Shown: piece after piece, positions 9,554-20,470 of the stretch
How the letters are laid out: every line of letters starts with the position of its first letter
How positions within the stretch are numbered: position 1 is the stretch's first letter
NCBI RefSeq assembly: GCF_002237555.1
Contig: NZ_CP022540.1
Location: forward strand, 1,682,501 to 1,746,500
Length of the DNA stretch: 64,000 nucleotides
Source: Antarctobacter heliothermus
GTDB taxonomy: Bacteria; Pseudomonadota; Alphaproteobacteria; Rhodobacterales; Rhodobacteraceae
Direction: 5' to 3'
Position numbers and translations under genes: made by a program
Notes under the pieces: generated by a model
Seen by the model: only the letters and a program-made list of their open reading frames with translations
Database searches by the model: none
What the model was told of the DNA's origin: nothing

Positions 9554-10644
9554 TGCTGCTGGTTATCGGGGTTGCGGCGGTGATCTGGACGATTGGCCAC
9601 CTGATGAAGGTGCCGCGTGGTGTGCGGTTTAATTTACTTGGACTGCTATACGTCGCCGTCCTGATGGTGCAGGTGGTGCTGCCTGAGGGCCATCCGTTGC
9701 GCGAGGCGACCGGCGGCAATGCTGCCGGTTGGTTGATTCTGGGCGGGTTGATTGCGCTGGGGGTGGGGTATGCGCTGATCCTGCGCCGGGTCAAGGCGCG
9801 CGTGCTGGACAACGAGGCCAAAGAGATCCCCAAGCCCGATCCGGGCAAGTTCCGCGACGGTGAGCTGGAGCGGTACGCCCGCCATATCGTGCTGCGGGAA
9901 CTGGGCGGGCCGGGGCAGAAGCGTTTGAAGCAGGCAAAGGTGCTGGTGGTGGGGGCTGGTGGCCTTGGCTCACCGGTTCTGTTGTATCTGGCGGGCGCGG
10001 GTGTGGGCACGGTGGGCGTGATCGACGATGATGTGGTGGACAGCGGCAATCTGCAACGGCAGGTCATCCACTCGGATGCGCGGATCGGAATGCCAAAGGT
10101 GTTTTCCGCACAGGCCGCGATGGAGGCTTTGAACCCCTATATACAGGTGCGCCCTTACAAGCGGCGGCTGACGGAGGACGTCGCGCACGACTTGTTGGCG
10201 GAGTATGACGTGGTGCTGGACGGCACCGATAATTTCGACACCCGCTATCTGGTGAACCGGGCCTGTGTGGCGGCGGGCAAGCCGTTGATTTCAGGTGCGC
10301 TCAGCCAGTGGGAGGGCCAACTGTCGGTGTTTGACCCGGCGCAATCCGGTCCCTGCTATCAGTGTATTTTCCCTGAGGCCCCCGCCCCGCATTTGGCGCC
10401 AAGTTGCGCTGAGGCAGGCGTTTTGGGGCCATTGCCCGGCGTGGTGGGGTCCATGATGGCGGTGGAGTGTATCAAGCTTATCGCCGGGTCCGGGGCCGTG
10501 TTGCGGGGCGAGATGCTTATCTATGACGCACTATGGGGCGAGACCCGCAAGATTAGATTGAAACGCCGCGAGGATTGCGCGGTTTGCGGCGCGAGCCACA
10601 AGAAACCGAAGACCCCGATTGAAGCGGGCGGCACCGGCGCTTAG
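9553..10644 (+). CDS. HesA/MoeB/ThiF family adenylyltransferase with N-terminal membrane segments
   Basis: A 363-residue E1-like enzyme. The first 80 residues contain three hydrophobic stretches (LLVIGVAAVIWTIGHL, LGLLYVAVLMVQVVL, GWLILGGLIALGVGYALIL) not found in standard MoeB. From about residue 95 the adenylating domain follows (RYARHIVLRELGGPGQ, VVGAGGLGSPVLLYLAGAGVG, DGTDNFDTRYLVN, CYQCIFPE, SCAEAGVLGPLPGVVGS). The CxxC pair in CAVCG near the C-terminus likely completes the zinc site. Such enzymes activate MoaD/ThiS-type sulfur carriers; which partner is served is unknown. It is the third gene in coaBC-dut-moeB. Confidence 0.85.
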   Translation: MLLVIGVAAVIWTIGHLMKVPRGVRFNLLGLLYVAVLMVQVVLPEGHPLREATGGNAAGWLILGGLIALGVGYALILRRVKARVLDNEAKEIPKPDPGKFRDGELERYARHIVLRELGGPGQKRLKQAKVLVVGAGGLGSPVLLYLAGAGVGTVGVIDDDVVDSGNLQRQVIHSDARIGMPKVFSAQAAMEALNPYIQVRPYKRRLTEDVAHDLLAEYDVVLDGTDNFDTRYLVNRACVAAGKPLISGALSQWEGQLSVFDPAQSGPCYQCIFPEAPAPHLAPSCAEAGVLGPLPGVVGSMMAVECIKLIAGSGAVLRGEMLIYDALWGETRKIRLKRREDCAVCGASHKKPKTPIEAGGTGA

Positions 10645-10671
10645 CTAGACGGTGACACACAGGAGATTCCC

Positions 10672-12693
10672 ATGACCAATCCGCTGCTTTCCGACTGGCA
10701 GACGCCATTTGGCATCGCTCCCTTTGCCGAGATTTCCGATGAGGATTTTGCCCCGGCGCTGGATGAGGCACTTGCCGCCCACATGGTCGAGATCGAGGCG
10801 ATTGCCGACAACGCCGAACCTGCGACGTTTGCAAATACCATCGAGGCAATGGAAGGATCCGGAGAGGCGCTGGACAAGGTGCTGGGCGTGTTTTTCAACT
10901 TGTCCGGGGCGGACAGCAACGACAAACGGCAAGAGCTGCAAAGGGATTTCAGCCCGAAACTGTCGGCGCATTCCTCGGCGATCTATGCGAACGCGGCGCT
11001 GTTCGGGCGCATTCAGGATCTGTGGGATCGGCGGGACGAACTGGACTTATCCGAGGAAGAGGCGCGGGTTTTGTACCTGACGCATCGCGGTTTCGTGCGG
11101 GCGGGGGCCGCGCTGAAGGGCGATGAGGCGGACCGCATGACGGCGGTGAAATCGCGACTGGCGGTGCTGGGCACAGAGTTCACGCAAAACCTGCTGAAAG
11201 ACGAATCCGCCTGGTCGATGGTGCTGTCGGAGGCGGATCTGGAGGGATTGCCAGAGTTTGTCATCGACACGGCGCGGTCCGCCGGAGAGGCGGCGGGCGC
11301 GGAAGGGCCGGTTGTAACGCTGTCGCGGTCGCTGATCGTGCCGTTCCTGCAATTCTCGCCGCGTCGCGATCTGCGCGAAAAGGCGTGGCGGGCTTGGGTG
11401 ATGCGGGGCGAAAATGGCGGGGCCACGGACAATCGCGGGATTGCGGCCGAGGTTCTAGGCCTGCGCGCAGAGCGGGCGCAATTGTTGGGCTATGCGGATT
11501 TTGCTTCCTACAAGCTGAAGACCGAGATGGCGGGCACGCCTGACAAGGTGCGTGCGTTGTTGTTGGCGGTCTGGGAACCGGCCAAGGCTGCTGCTGAACG
11601 CGATGCTTCCGAGGTCGAGGCACTGCTGCGTGCCGACGGGATCGAGGGGCCGGTGGAACCTTGGGACTGGCGTTACTACGCGGAAAAGCGGCGCAAGGCA
11701 CAGCATGATCTCGACGAGGCGGAACTGAAACCCTACCTGCAACTGGACCGCATGATCGAGGCGGCCTTTGCCTGCGCGAACCGGCTTTTCGGGTTGGAGT
11801 TCAGCGCGCTGGATGTGCCGATGTATCACGCCGATTGCAAGGCGTGGGAGGTGACGCGGGACGGAAAACATGTTGCCGTTTTCATCGGAGATTACTTTGC
11901 GCGCGCCTCGAAACGGTCCGGGGCGTGGTGTTCTGCGTTCCGGTCACAGGCAAAACGTCCGATGGTACAAACGCCGATCGTCGTGAACGTCTGCAACTTT
12001 GCCAAGCCGTCAGCGGGCAAGCCGGCGCTTTTGTCCTATGACGATGCGCGCACGTTGTTCCATGAGTTCGGCCATGCGCTGCACCAGATGCTGTCGGACG
12101 TGGAGTTTGGTTCTGTCTCGGGGACCAGCGTTGCGCGCGATTTTGTCGAATTGCCCTCACAACTGTATGAACACTGGCTCGAAGTGCCGGAGGTGTTGGC
12201 GGAATTTGCCACCCACGCCGAGACCGGCGAAGCAATGCCCGAGGCGCTGCTGAACAAGGTTCTGGCGGCGGCGACCTTCGATATGGGGTTTCAGACCGTC
12301 GAATACGTTGCCTCGGCGTTGGTGGATCTGGAGTTCCACTCCGGCACGGCACCCGCCGATCCGATGCAAAAACAGGCGGAGGTGTTGGAGGGCATAGGGA
12401 TGCCACGCGCCATCACCATGCGCCACGCGACGCCGCATTTCGCCCATGTCTTTGCCGGGGACGGTTATTCCTCTGGCTACTACAGCTACATGTGGTCCGA
12501 AGTGATGGATGCGGATGCGTTTGAGGCTTTTGAAGAGGCGGGCGGCGCGTTTGACCCCAAGACGGCGCAAAAGTTGGAGCAGTTCATCCTGTCGAAAGGT
12601 GGCTCAGTCGAGGCCGAAGATCTGTACATGGCCTTCCGGGGCCGGATGCCGGGGGTTGAGGCGTTGTTGAAGGGGCGCGGTCTGGCGGCCTGA
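10672..12693 (+). CDS. M3 family zinc metallopeptidase (oligopeptidase A / Dcp type)
   Basis: A 673-residue cytoplasmic peptidase. The zinc-binding HEFGHALH is at about residue 463, with the downstream glutamate expected in FVELPSQLYEHW. The N-terminus LLSDWQTPFGIAPFAEISDEDFAPALDEAL is characteristic of PrlC/Dcp enzymes, which degrade short peptides released by ATP-dependent proteases or signal peptidase. An AGGAGA ribosome site precedes ATG 10672. No signal peptide is seen. OpdA versus peptidyl-dipeptidase Dcp cannot be separated from the sequence alone. Confidence 0.92.
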   Translation: MTNPLLSDWQTPFGIAPFAEISDEDFAPALDEALAAHMVEIEAIADNAEPATFANTIEAMEGSGEALDKVLGVFFNLSGADSNDKRQELQRDFSPKLSAHSSAIYANAALFGRIQDLWDRRDELDLSEEEARVLYLTHRGFVRAGAALKGDEADRMTAVKSRLAVLGTEFTQNLLKDESAWSMVLSEADLEGLPEFVIDTARSAGEAAGAEGPVVTLSRSLIVPFLQFSPRRDLREKAWRAWVMRGENGGATDNRGIAAEVLGLRAERAQLLGYADFASYKLKTEMAGTPDKVRALLLAVWEPAKAAAERDASEVEALLRADGIEGPVEPWDWRYYAEKRRKAQHDLDEAELKPYLQLDRMIEAAFACANRLFGLEFSALDVPMYHADCKAWEVTRDGKHVAVFIGDYFARASKRSGAWCSAFRSQAKRPMVQTPIVVNVCNFAKPSAGKPALLSYDDARTLFHEFGHALHQMLSDVEFGSVSGTSVARDFVELPSQLYEHWLEVPEVLAEFATHAETGEAMPEALLNKVLAAATFDMGFQTVEYVASALVDLEFHSGTAPADPMQKQAEVLEGIGMPRAITMRHATPHFAHVFAGDGYSSGYYSYMWSEVMDADAFEAFEEAGGAFDPKTAQKLEQFILSKGGSVEAEDLYMAFRGRMPGVEALLKGRGLAA

Positions 12694-12700
12694 ATCCCAA

Positions 12701-12767
12701 CCGGGGACGGTACACGGCGCTCGTCCTGGGCCTTTGGCCCGAACGTCGCCCCGCCCACCGTCCCCGG
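12701..12767. repeat. Long inverted repeat between convergent genes
   Basis: Arms CCGGGGACGGT (12701-12711) and ACCGTCCCCGG (12757-12767) are perfect 11-base complements. The 45-base interior contains a second hairpin GGGCC-TTT-GGCCC (12728-12740). It lies between the ends of two convergent genes and could be a two-way terminator without U-tracts, or a REP-like repeat. Confidence 0.6.
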
Positions 12768-12795
12768 CTATTTGGCGCTTGTCAGTCAGGGCTTG

Positions 12796-13788
12796 TCAGA
12801 ATGGTAGCCGTTCGAGGGTGAAACCCTTGTCCGCTAACAGTTGCAGTACGCCTTCGTGGCCGGCCAAATGCGCGGCGCCAAAGGCCGCAACGACATAGCC
12901 ATCGGTATCCTTCAGCGCGTCCTCCAGCACCGGAATCCAGGCGCGGTTGCGGCTTGAGATCAGCGCCTCATCCAGCGCGCGAAAGACTAGTTTGTTCTCG
13001 GCCTCTGTCAATGGCGTCAGGCGAGGGGACAGCACCTCAAGCACCACTTGGCTGGCACCGTGATCCTCGGCGAAATAGGCCGAAAGCATGGTTTCAAACA
13101 GATCCTCGCCGTCTTCGGGCGAGCTGAGCGCAGAGCGGACCATAAGCATCTGAATTTCGAATGGCATGTCGGCAAAGGCCTTGAACCCGGTTTCATAGGG
13201 CTCAAGTGAGCGTGCGGGAACACCCTTTGCAACGGCACGTCGTTCCAGACGGGCGTCGAGGCCGTCAGCCTCTGCCAGTTGCTCTTTCATGCAGGACGGG
13301 ATCGCCAACAGGATCGAGACATACCACGGCCGCATCTTGGCCCCCATGAAGGGCGGAACGCCGCGCTGCCGCATGGCATCGGCCAACATTTGCCATTCCG
13401 TCTCTGGCAAGAGATCGGGCAGTGTCTTGTCCGGCAAGAGAAGCATGTCCATACGAGTGGATAGCGCCGTCTCCAGCGCGGATTTTTCGTCGGTGGCCAT
13501 TTCCAACATCAGTAGGCCTGCGCCCTCGACCAGAGGGGTCAGGCGGGTTGTCGGGCCGTCCAGGCGTGTCTCACCAAGATGCATGGTGCCGACCAGATGC
13601 AGAACCGCATCGCCTCGCGTGGCGCGCCAGTGATTGCCGGACGCATAGGGCAGGTCCGCAAGACGGGCGTCCAGTTCCACCCGTTCTGCCGGGGTCAGCG
13701 ACGGTGTCAGGCTTTGCCCGTCGCAGGCCGCGTGCAGCGGTCCAGTCAGCAGGCCGAGGATGGTCAGGGCAAGGAGGATCGGTCGCAT
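12796..13788 (-). CDS. TraB/GumN family protein
   Basis: A 330-residue exported protein. Residues 1-20 form a signal peptide ending LLTGPLHAA. The mature part has the TraB/PrgY/GumN landmarks: the first histidine motif VLHLVGTMHLGETRLDG, LLMLEMATDEKSA with the conserved Glu, and the C-terminal YVVAAFGAAHLAGHEGVLQLL with paired histidines. This fold resembles metal-dependent proteases of the EreA/ChaN/Tiki group; activity in bacteria is unproven. It is convergent with the peptidase gene, and a long inverted repeat lies between them. Confidence 0.88.
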   Translation of the reverse strand: MRPILLALTILGLLTGPLHAACDGQSLTPSLTPAERVELDARLADLPYASGNHWRATRGDAVLHLVGTMHLGETRLDGPTTRLTPLVEGAGLLMLEMATDEKSALETALSTRMDMLLLPDKTLPDLLPETEWQMLADAMRQRGVPPFMGAKMRPWYVSILLAIPSCMKEQLAEADGLDARLERRAVAKGVPARSLEPYETGFKAFADMPFEIQMLMVRSALSSPEDGEDLFETMLSAYFAEDHGASQVVLEVLSPRLTPLTEAENKLVFRALDEALISSRNRAWIPVLEDALKDTDGYVVAAFGAAHLAGHEGVLQLLADKGFTLERLPF

Positions 13789-13872
13789 GGCGGGCCTTTC
13801 ATGAGGGCTATCTTTTCATAGTCGGCTTCACGGGTTCTGGACAAGGGCGCGCGGGCTGTTGAGACTGCGCGA

Positions 13873-14544
13873 ATGGAGCGGGAAAGCGATTTATATGCGC
13901 CGGTCAAGGCGTTGCTGGTTGGGCAGGGCTATGAGGTCAAGGGCGAGGTCGGCGCTGCTGATCTGGTGGCGGTGCGCGGAGATGAGCCGCCGGTGATTGT
14001 CGAGCTGAAGCTGCGCATCACCCTGTCGTTGTTTCATCAGGCTTGCACCCGGCTGGCGGTCAGCGATCTGGTATATATCGCGGTCCCCCGGCCCACCGGA
14101 CGCACCGCGCGGCGCGCGCTGAAGGACAACCTGTCGCTGTGCCGGCGGTTGGGCTTGGGGTTCATTACGGTGCGTGCCGATGGAACAGTTGAGGTGATGT
14201 GCGATCCCGGCCCCTATGCGCCAAGGCAGTCCAAGGCGAAGGCGGCCAAACTGTTGCGTGAATTTTCGCGGCTGCGGGGGGACCCGAATGATGGCGGCGC
14301 GACCCGGCACGGGATTGTCACCGGCTACCGTCAGGATGCGCTGGCCTGTGCGGCGCATCTGGCAGAGGCAGGACCATGCCGAGGGCGCGATGTAGTGGCG
14401 GCCACGGGCGTGTCTTTGGCGACGCGGATCATGCGCGACAACCACTATGGCTGGTTCGAAAAGGTCGGGACCGGGGTCTATGCGTTGACCAAGGATGGGC
14501 ACGCAGCGCTGACCCATTGGGCCTATAGTTGGGAGCCACGCTGA
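13873..14544 (+). CDS. DUF2161 family protein (PD-(D/E)XK-like N-domain plus winged helix)
   Basis: A 223-residue protein. The N-terminal 70 residues (MERESDLYAPVKALLVGQGYEVKGEV, ADLVAVRGDEPPVIVELKL) give the D...E-x-K pattern of a PD-(D/E)XK nuclease fold. The C-terminal part (HGIVTGYRQDALACAAHL, GRDVVAATGVSLATRIMRDNHYGWFEKVGTGVYAL) looks like a winged helix. This matches the DUF2161 proteins of alphaproteobacteria. Function is unknown; DNA or RNA processing is an inference from the fold. Confidence 0.8.
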   Translation: MERESDLYAPVKALLVGQGYEVKGEVGAADLVAVRGDEPPVIVELKLRITLSLFHQACTRLAVSDLVYIAVPRPTGRTARRALKDNLSLCRRLGLGFITVRADGTVEVMCDPGPYAPRQSKAKAAKLLREFSRLRGDPNDGGATRHGIVTGYRQDALACAAHLAEAGPCRGRDVVAATGVSLATRIMRDNHYGWFEKVGTGVYALTKDGHAALTHWAYSWEPR

Positions 14545-14547
14545 CGT

Positions 14548-15420
14548 TCAGGCGCTGCCCCATTCCAGCCAGTGACGGTCCTTTGGTGACAGCGCGACGG
14601 ACATGCGCGCGTCATATGCGGCAAGGTCGTCGGGCGTCAGCCTCCCCTCCCATTTATTCGATGAGGCGGTGTTGAAGAACTCTGCGTCGTTGCGCCAGAA
14701 CTCCTGCCCGGCGGAGGGGGTAAAGCGGTGGGCGTTGGCCTTCATGCTGTCAAAGGTTGCGGCGTCGGCGATTGCGTCCAGCAGTGCCTTTGGGTGCTCG
14801 ATGCCGACGTGATCGGCGATGCGGGCGACGGTGCGGGGCAGGTCGCGCGTCATGTCTGCGTAGTGCAGGCGCAGGAGGTTCTCTCGGGGTTCTCGCACGA
14901 GTGTCTCGCGGTAGTGGGTCAGGATCGAGTCAAGGCTGACGGCGTCGAAGTGGTCGCCTTCGAGGAACAGTCGGAATCCTTCGGACAGATCGTCAGGGTA
15001 TAGCCCGATGGCAAAATCAAATGACATATTGGCGACGTGTTTTCGAAACGAAAAATGGACGTCGATGGGATGCCGGTACACGGTGATGTAGCGCATTTGC
15101 GGCCAGTAGGGGACGCCGTCAAAGGGGGTGTGCGTCTTGACCTGACGGCGGTGCTCTTGTGCCTCTAGCCGGGCCATGACTTCTGCGACGTCGCGGAACG
15201 AGATGTCGATCCACGGTGATTTCATCGAGGTCTGCGCATCCACCAGCGGATCCCCGGTGATCAGCATCGCAAGGATGGCTTGGGTCCATGTCGTGCCACA
15301 TTTGGGTGGGGTCGAAACGACGATGTCGCCATCGCGCGGGGTGAAGGCGTCCCATCGGCGCGAGTCGGTGAGCGTATCCTTGTAGTCACGCAAGGCCGGT
15401 TCTGGCGGGACTATGGTCAT
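14548..15420 (-). CDS. Sulfotransferase domain protein
   Basis: A 290-residue protein with the PAPS-binding 5'-phosphosulfate loop PPKCGTTWTQAIL (about residues 39-51) and the 3'-phosphate motif YITVYRHPIDVHFSFRKHV (about 111-129). These are the signatures of the cytosolic sulfotransferase type 1 fold, which transfers sulfate from PAPS to a hydroxyl or amine. The acceptor cannot be read from the sequence. The gene is convergent with the DUF2161 gene, three bases apart. Confidence 0.88.
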   Translation of the reverse strand: MTIVPPEPALRDYKDTLTDSRRWDAFTPRDGDIVVSTPPKCGTTWTQAILAMLITGDPLVDAQTSMKSPWIDISFRDVAEVMARLEAQEHRRQVKTHTPFDGVPYWPQMRYITVYRHPIDVHFSFRKHVANMSFDFAIGLYPDDLSEGFRLFLEGDHFDAVSLDSILTHYRETLVREPRENLLRLHYADMTRDLPRTVARIADHVGIEHPKALLDAIADAATFDSMKANAHRFTPSAGQEFWRNDAEFFNTASSNKWEGRLTPDDLAAYDARMSVALSPKDRHWLEWGSA

Positions 15421-15474
15421 GGTCGCGGGCTTTCTGCCGGGAACCCTTAGATTGCGCGCCCAAGAGCTGCTGCG

Positions 15475-16395
15475 TCAAGTATTCGGCTGGGCCTTTGCTG
15501 CCAGACGTTCGCGGTGCAGGGTGTACAGGCCAGAGGCGATGATGATGCCACAGCCAATCAGGGTCCAACCATCGGGCAGGTCGGAGAAGACCACAAAACC
15601 GTAGAAGGTACCCCAAATGATCATCGAATAGTGGATCGGGGCCAACACCACGGCCTGTGCGATATCCAGCGCGCGGATCACCAGAACCTCTCCCAGTCCG
15701 GCCGTGGCGGCAAGTCCAACCGCCAAGAGCCAGAGCGACAGTTGATCCGGTGTTGTCCAGACAAATGGCAGGGCGACGCTGACCAAAACGATAGAGGTGA
15801 GGGAGGTATAGGTGACGGTTGTGATGACCGGGTCCGCCCCGCTCAGGCTGCGCGACAGGACTTGGCGCAGAGCAAAAAAGCAGGCTGCGGCGACGGTAAA
15901 GCCGATGGCGGGATGAAACACGCCCAGTCCGGGGCGGATCACGATCAGCATGCCGATAAAGCCGATGCCGACGGCAATCCAACGGCGGATGCCAACGGAT
16001 TCGCGCAGGACAAACGCCCCCAGAAGGGTGACGATGAAGGGCGCGATAAAGGTCACGGCGACCGCATCGGCCAGAGGGACATAGCTGACCGAGATGATGA
16101 AACAGATTGCCGAGCAGACTGCCAGCAAGCCGCGGGTGATCTGCAAGACCGGCAAGCGTGAGCGCAGCATGGACGGTCCGCGCAGGGCCAGCAGGACAAT
16201 CACGCCAAGGGCAAGGCCGATTTGCCGGAACCACACCACCTGCACCGGGTGCAGGGTTTCAGTCAGGACCTTGGCCATCACATCGCAGGCGGCAAACGAA
16301 AAGAATCCCAGTGCCATCAGGACGATGCCGCGCAGGTTTTCGGAACTCGACGGCGGAGGCGCATGGCGCAGGGGCGCGGCGATTGGTGAGGGCAT
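15475..16395 (-). CDS. DMT superfamily permease (EamA domains)
   Basis: A 306-residue integral membrane protein with about ten hydrophobic helices in two EamA repeats (first GIVLMALGFFSFAACDVMAKVL, second AIGFTVAAACFFALRQVLSRS). Proteins of this type export metabolites or drugs; the substrate is unknown. The ATG at 16395 (MPSPIAAPLRH) is chosen because the longer open frame upstream to 16908 has the wrong composition and overlaps the phosphatase gene. Confidence 0.85.
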   Translation of the reverse strand: MPSPIAAPLRHAPPPSSSENLRGIVLMALGFFSFAACDVMAKVLTETLHPVQVVWFRQIGLALGVIVLLALRGPSMLRSRLPVLQITRGLLAVCSAICFIISVSYVPLADAVAVTFIAPFIVTLLGAFVLRESVGIRRWIAVGIGFIGMLIVIRPGLGVFHPAIGFTVAAACFFALRQVLSRSLSGADPVITTVTYTSLTSIVLVSVALPFVWTTPDQLSLWLLAVGLAATAGLGEVLVIRALDIAQAVVLAPIHYSMIIWGTFYGFVVFSDLPDGWTLIGCGIIIASGLYTLHRERLAAKAQPNT

Positions 16396-16517
16396 GGGGT
16401 GCTCTGTCTGGGGGTGTCGGCGCGACCCTAGTGCAGCTTGGAGACCAAGTGCAATGCCAACGGCACAGCCAAATGCGCCGTTCCATGCCGCTGTCTTGGT
16501 CGTTGCCTTTGGGGGAT

Positions 16518-17888
16518 CTACCGCATGGTCCGGGGCATTGTGCAGTTTGGCGCGGCGTCCAGCGCGGCCGCGTAGTAGTGACCGCTGACCGCGCCACGCC
16601 CGGTGCGCAGGATTGTCAGCATCCGCTTGGCGATCCCTTGGGTATCGCCATTCCACGCCTGTAGCACAGAGGAAAGTGGATGGCCGGAACAGTCCCGCCC
16701 CGTCGGGCAATAGGTGGCGGTAAACCCGTAGTGCGTATCGCTGTGCCAATCGAATTTGGGCGCGGTAAATTCGGTTGCGAAATAGGTGGTGGCCCGGTCC
16801 AGCGTAAAAGTGGCATCGAGGCCAAAGACCTTCATCGCGGGGTTGTTGCCGTGGTCGGTCGTGATCCCCGGAACGCCATAGGCGATCCCGGCGGCGTCGC
16901 CCTGACATGAAGTCAGAAGACGCAAATCGTCCAGATGGGTATGGGCTGTCAGCATTGCGGAGATGGTCTTGGCGTGGCGGGCTGTCAGCGCCAGAAAAAC
17001 ACGTTCGATGGTGTGGTTACCCGCCGCACTTGCAGCAGTGAACAGCGGATCATCGCCGGTGTACCCGCTGTCCGAATACCCGCGCGCAACGGTCCACATC
17101 GGGCCGCCGCCATAGCCGTCGATACCGGGTGGAACGTGCATCGCCAGGATGACCTTTTCCCCGGCGGCCTCGGCCTCCGCCAGTTGGGTGGCAAGCCATT
17201 GCAGTTGGGTCGCAATGCGCGTTTCGATTTCCGCGATGGTCAGGGCGTTTTCGCAGGCGTCCCAGTTGAACCCGGTGCCATAGTCGTCGGTGAACATGAC
17301 TGTGTTCAAGGCAATCAGCCGCAGCCCGGTGTCCGGCAGCAGCGGATAGGCAGAGTAATAGCCGTGGTCAATATGGCTGGCGTCGATCAGCGTGTCCCCG
17401 GCGCGCAGTGTCGGCCATTGATTGGTGGGCGGGCCGCTTTTGGTGGGGTCGTATTTGTCGTCCGCGACAAAGGGCACCTGACCGCCGCTGTCGAAGGCGC
17501 AATAATCGCGGTCCAGGCTGTCGTTGTTGCCGGGCAGGAAATAGAGCCTATGACTGTCCCCCGCAATTGTGGCCAATCCGTTCAGGACAGTGGTGAACTC
17601 CAGCTTGCGTGCGGCGTCTGCCTGATTGTGTGCGGGCATGTCGCCAAGATATAGCGTGAAGGCAGCGGATTCGCTGTCACGCAGGGCGCGGGCCTTGGTC
17701 TGGGCCTTGTCCCAAAGCGCCTTGCTGGTTTCATGACTGTGACCCCAGACGTGTTCCTCTGCCGCAATGCCATAATGCACGTCCGACAGGGTAAGAAACG
17801 TGCTCTGTGCCTCGGCGGGCCGGCCAAAAGCCAGCAGCACAGCGGGACAAAGGACAAGAATGCAGAGGATTTTGGGCATAAAGGTCAT
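16518..17888 (-). CDS. Secreted calcineurin-like metallophosphoesterase, sphingomyelinase-like
   Basis: A 456-residue exported enzyme. The signal peptide ends near FGRPAEAQ. The dimetal phosphoesterase motifs are visible: LSDVHYG (D-x-H), YLGDMPAHN (GD), FLPGNNDS (GN-[HD] form), VILAMHVPPG and AHTHLDDLR (GHxH form). Overall layout with a calcineurin core and long C-terminal part resembles acid sphingomyelinase-type phosphodiesterases. Two ATG codons lie close together (17888 and three codons later). Substrate is unknown; a phosphodiester in the periplasm is likely. Confidence 0.82.
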   Translation of the reverse strand: MTFMPKILCILVLCPAVLLAFGRPAEAQSTFLTLSDVHYGIAAEEHVWGHSHETSKALWDKAQTKARALRDSESAAFTLYLGDMPAHNQADAARKLEFTTVLNGLATIAGDSHRLYFLPGNNDSLDRDYCAFDSGGQVPFVADDKYDPTKSGPPTNQWPTLRAGDTLIDASHIDHGYYSAYPLLPDTGLRLIALNTVMFTDDYGTGFNWDACENALTIAEIETRIATQLQWLATQLAEAEAAGEKVILAMHVPPGIDGYGGGPMWTVARGYSDSGYTGDDPLFTAASAAGNHTIERVFLALTARHAKTISAMLTAHTHLDDLRLLTSCQGDAAGIAYGVPGITTDHGNNPAMKVFGLDATFTLDRATTYFATEFTAPKFDWHSDTHYGFTATYCPTGRDCSGHPLSSVLQAWNGDTQGIAKRMLTILRTGRGAVSGHYYAAALDAAPNCTMPRTMR

Positions 17889-18151
17889 GGGTGTCCTTGT
17901 CGTATTTTGGGACTCAGTCAGGGGCAGCATTTCGCAAAAGGCGATTCGAGGCGAGTCGTGTTCCGCTACTGCACGCATTGGATGAAGAGGGCGGGTCGGG
18001 CGATGTTTTTTCCTGCCGTGGGTGGTAAACGCGTCTGCTGTTCATAGGTCTCAACAAGTATTGTTTGTCTGGATGTCCGGGTCGCACTCGTCCCAACCTG
18101 CCGTGCCAGCCCTCTTAGCGCCAAGCGCACCAAATTTTCCCGGTCTCCATG

Positions 18152-18180
18152 TTGACAGAACTGAGACTCATCCTTAGCTA
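18152..18180 (+). promoter_or_regulatory. Sigma-70-type promoter of groESL
   Basis: TTGACA (18152-18157), 17-base spacer, TAGCTA (18175-18180). It lies just upstream of a CIRCE operator, the classic arrangement. The 17889-18151 stretch before it holds no gene I can see. Confidence 0.7.
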
Positions 18181-18187
18181 GACGCCG

Positions 18188-18214
18188 TTAGCACTCGACT
18201 ACGGTGAGTGCTAA
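18188..18214 (+). promoter_or_regulatory. CIRCE operator (HrcA binding site)
   Basis: A perfect 27-base CIRCE: TTAGCACTC, nine bases, GAGTGCTAA. HrcA binds this inverted repeat and represses groESL until GroEL is titrated by unfolded protein. It lies 8 bases after the -10 box and 58 bases before the groES start. Confidence 0.97.
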
Positions 18215-18272
18215 CGCCCCCGCTCATACGGTGAGGGGGCATAGAAGAAACTTTGAGCTAGGAGACTCGGAG

Positions 18273-18584
18273 ATGGCATTCAAACCGCTTCATGACCGCG
18301 TGCTTGTCCGTCGCGTTGAAGGCGACGAAAAGACTGCTGGTGGGCTGATCATTCCTGACAGCGCCAAGGAAAAGCCGGCAGAAGGCGTGGTTGTCTCGTG
18401 TGGCGAAGGCGCACGCAAGGACAGCGGCGAGCTGATCGAAATGGGCGTCAAAGAAGGCGACAAAGTCCTTTTCGGTAAGTGGTCCGGCACCGAAGTCAAT
18501 GTCGGTGGCGAAGAGCTGCTGATCATGAAGGAAAGCGACATCCTCGGGATCATCACTGACGAAGCAGCAGCAGCCGCTGCCTGA
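18273..18584 (+). CDS. groS: Co-chaperonin GroES
   Basis: A 103-residue 10-kDa chaperonin: [21 protein letters not shown], the mobile loop [19 protein letters not shown], and the ESDILGII strand near the end. It forms the heptameric lid of the GroEL cage. ATG 18273 is preceded by a good AGGAGA-type site; the open frame upstream from 18204 overlaps the CIRCE operator and is not coding. GroEL follows 45 bases later. Confidence 0.98.
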   Translation: MAFKPLHDRVLVRRVEGDEKTAGGLIIPDSAKEKPAEGVVVSCGEGARKDSGELIEMGVKEGDKVLFGKWSGTEVNVGGEELLIMKESDILGIITDEAAAAAA

Positions 18585-18617
18585 ACGCCAGTCGTGATCG
18601 CCAACGAAGACTTCTAA

Positions 18618-20273
<1,656 letters not shown>

Positions 20274-20340
20274 TCACGCTTCGCCCTGCGAAGTGTGACC
20301 GGGGGGGCGCAAGCCGCTCCGACATCGCCCGAAAGACAAG

Positions 20341-20366
20341 ACAAAGGCGCCCCAGGGCGCCTTTGT
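20341..20366 (+). terminator. groESL intrinsic terminator
   Basis: A perfect 12-base stem ACAAAGGCGCCC / GGGCGCCTTTGT with a two-base spacer, followed by GCGTTT. The stem is strong; the U-tract is poor. Confidence 0.75.
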
Positions 20367-20470
20367 GCGTTTGATGTGGTGCGTGTTGTGATCCAGCCTG
20401 GTCATGCGGGGGGCAACAGATTGTATCAGACCGACAGACGACGCCAGTTGGGCGCATTTTTTTGCGCGAG

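Noticed and set aside
12701..12767. Small RNA gene between the convergent peptidase and TraB genes
   Set aside because: Only a long inverted repeat is seen; no promoter-like boxes or T-run, so I list it as a repeat.
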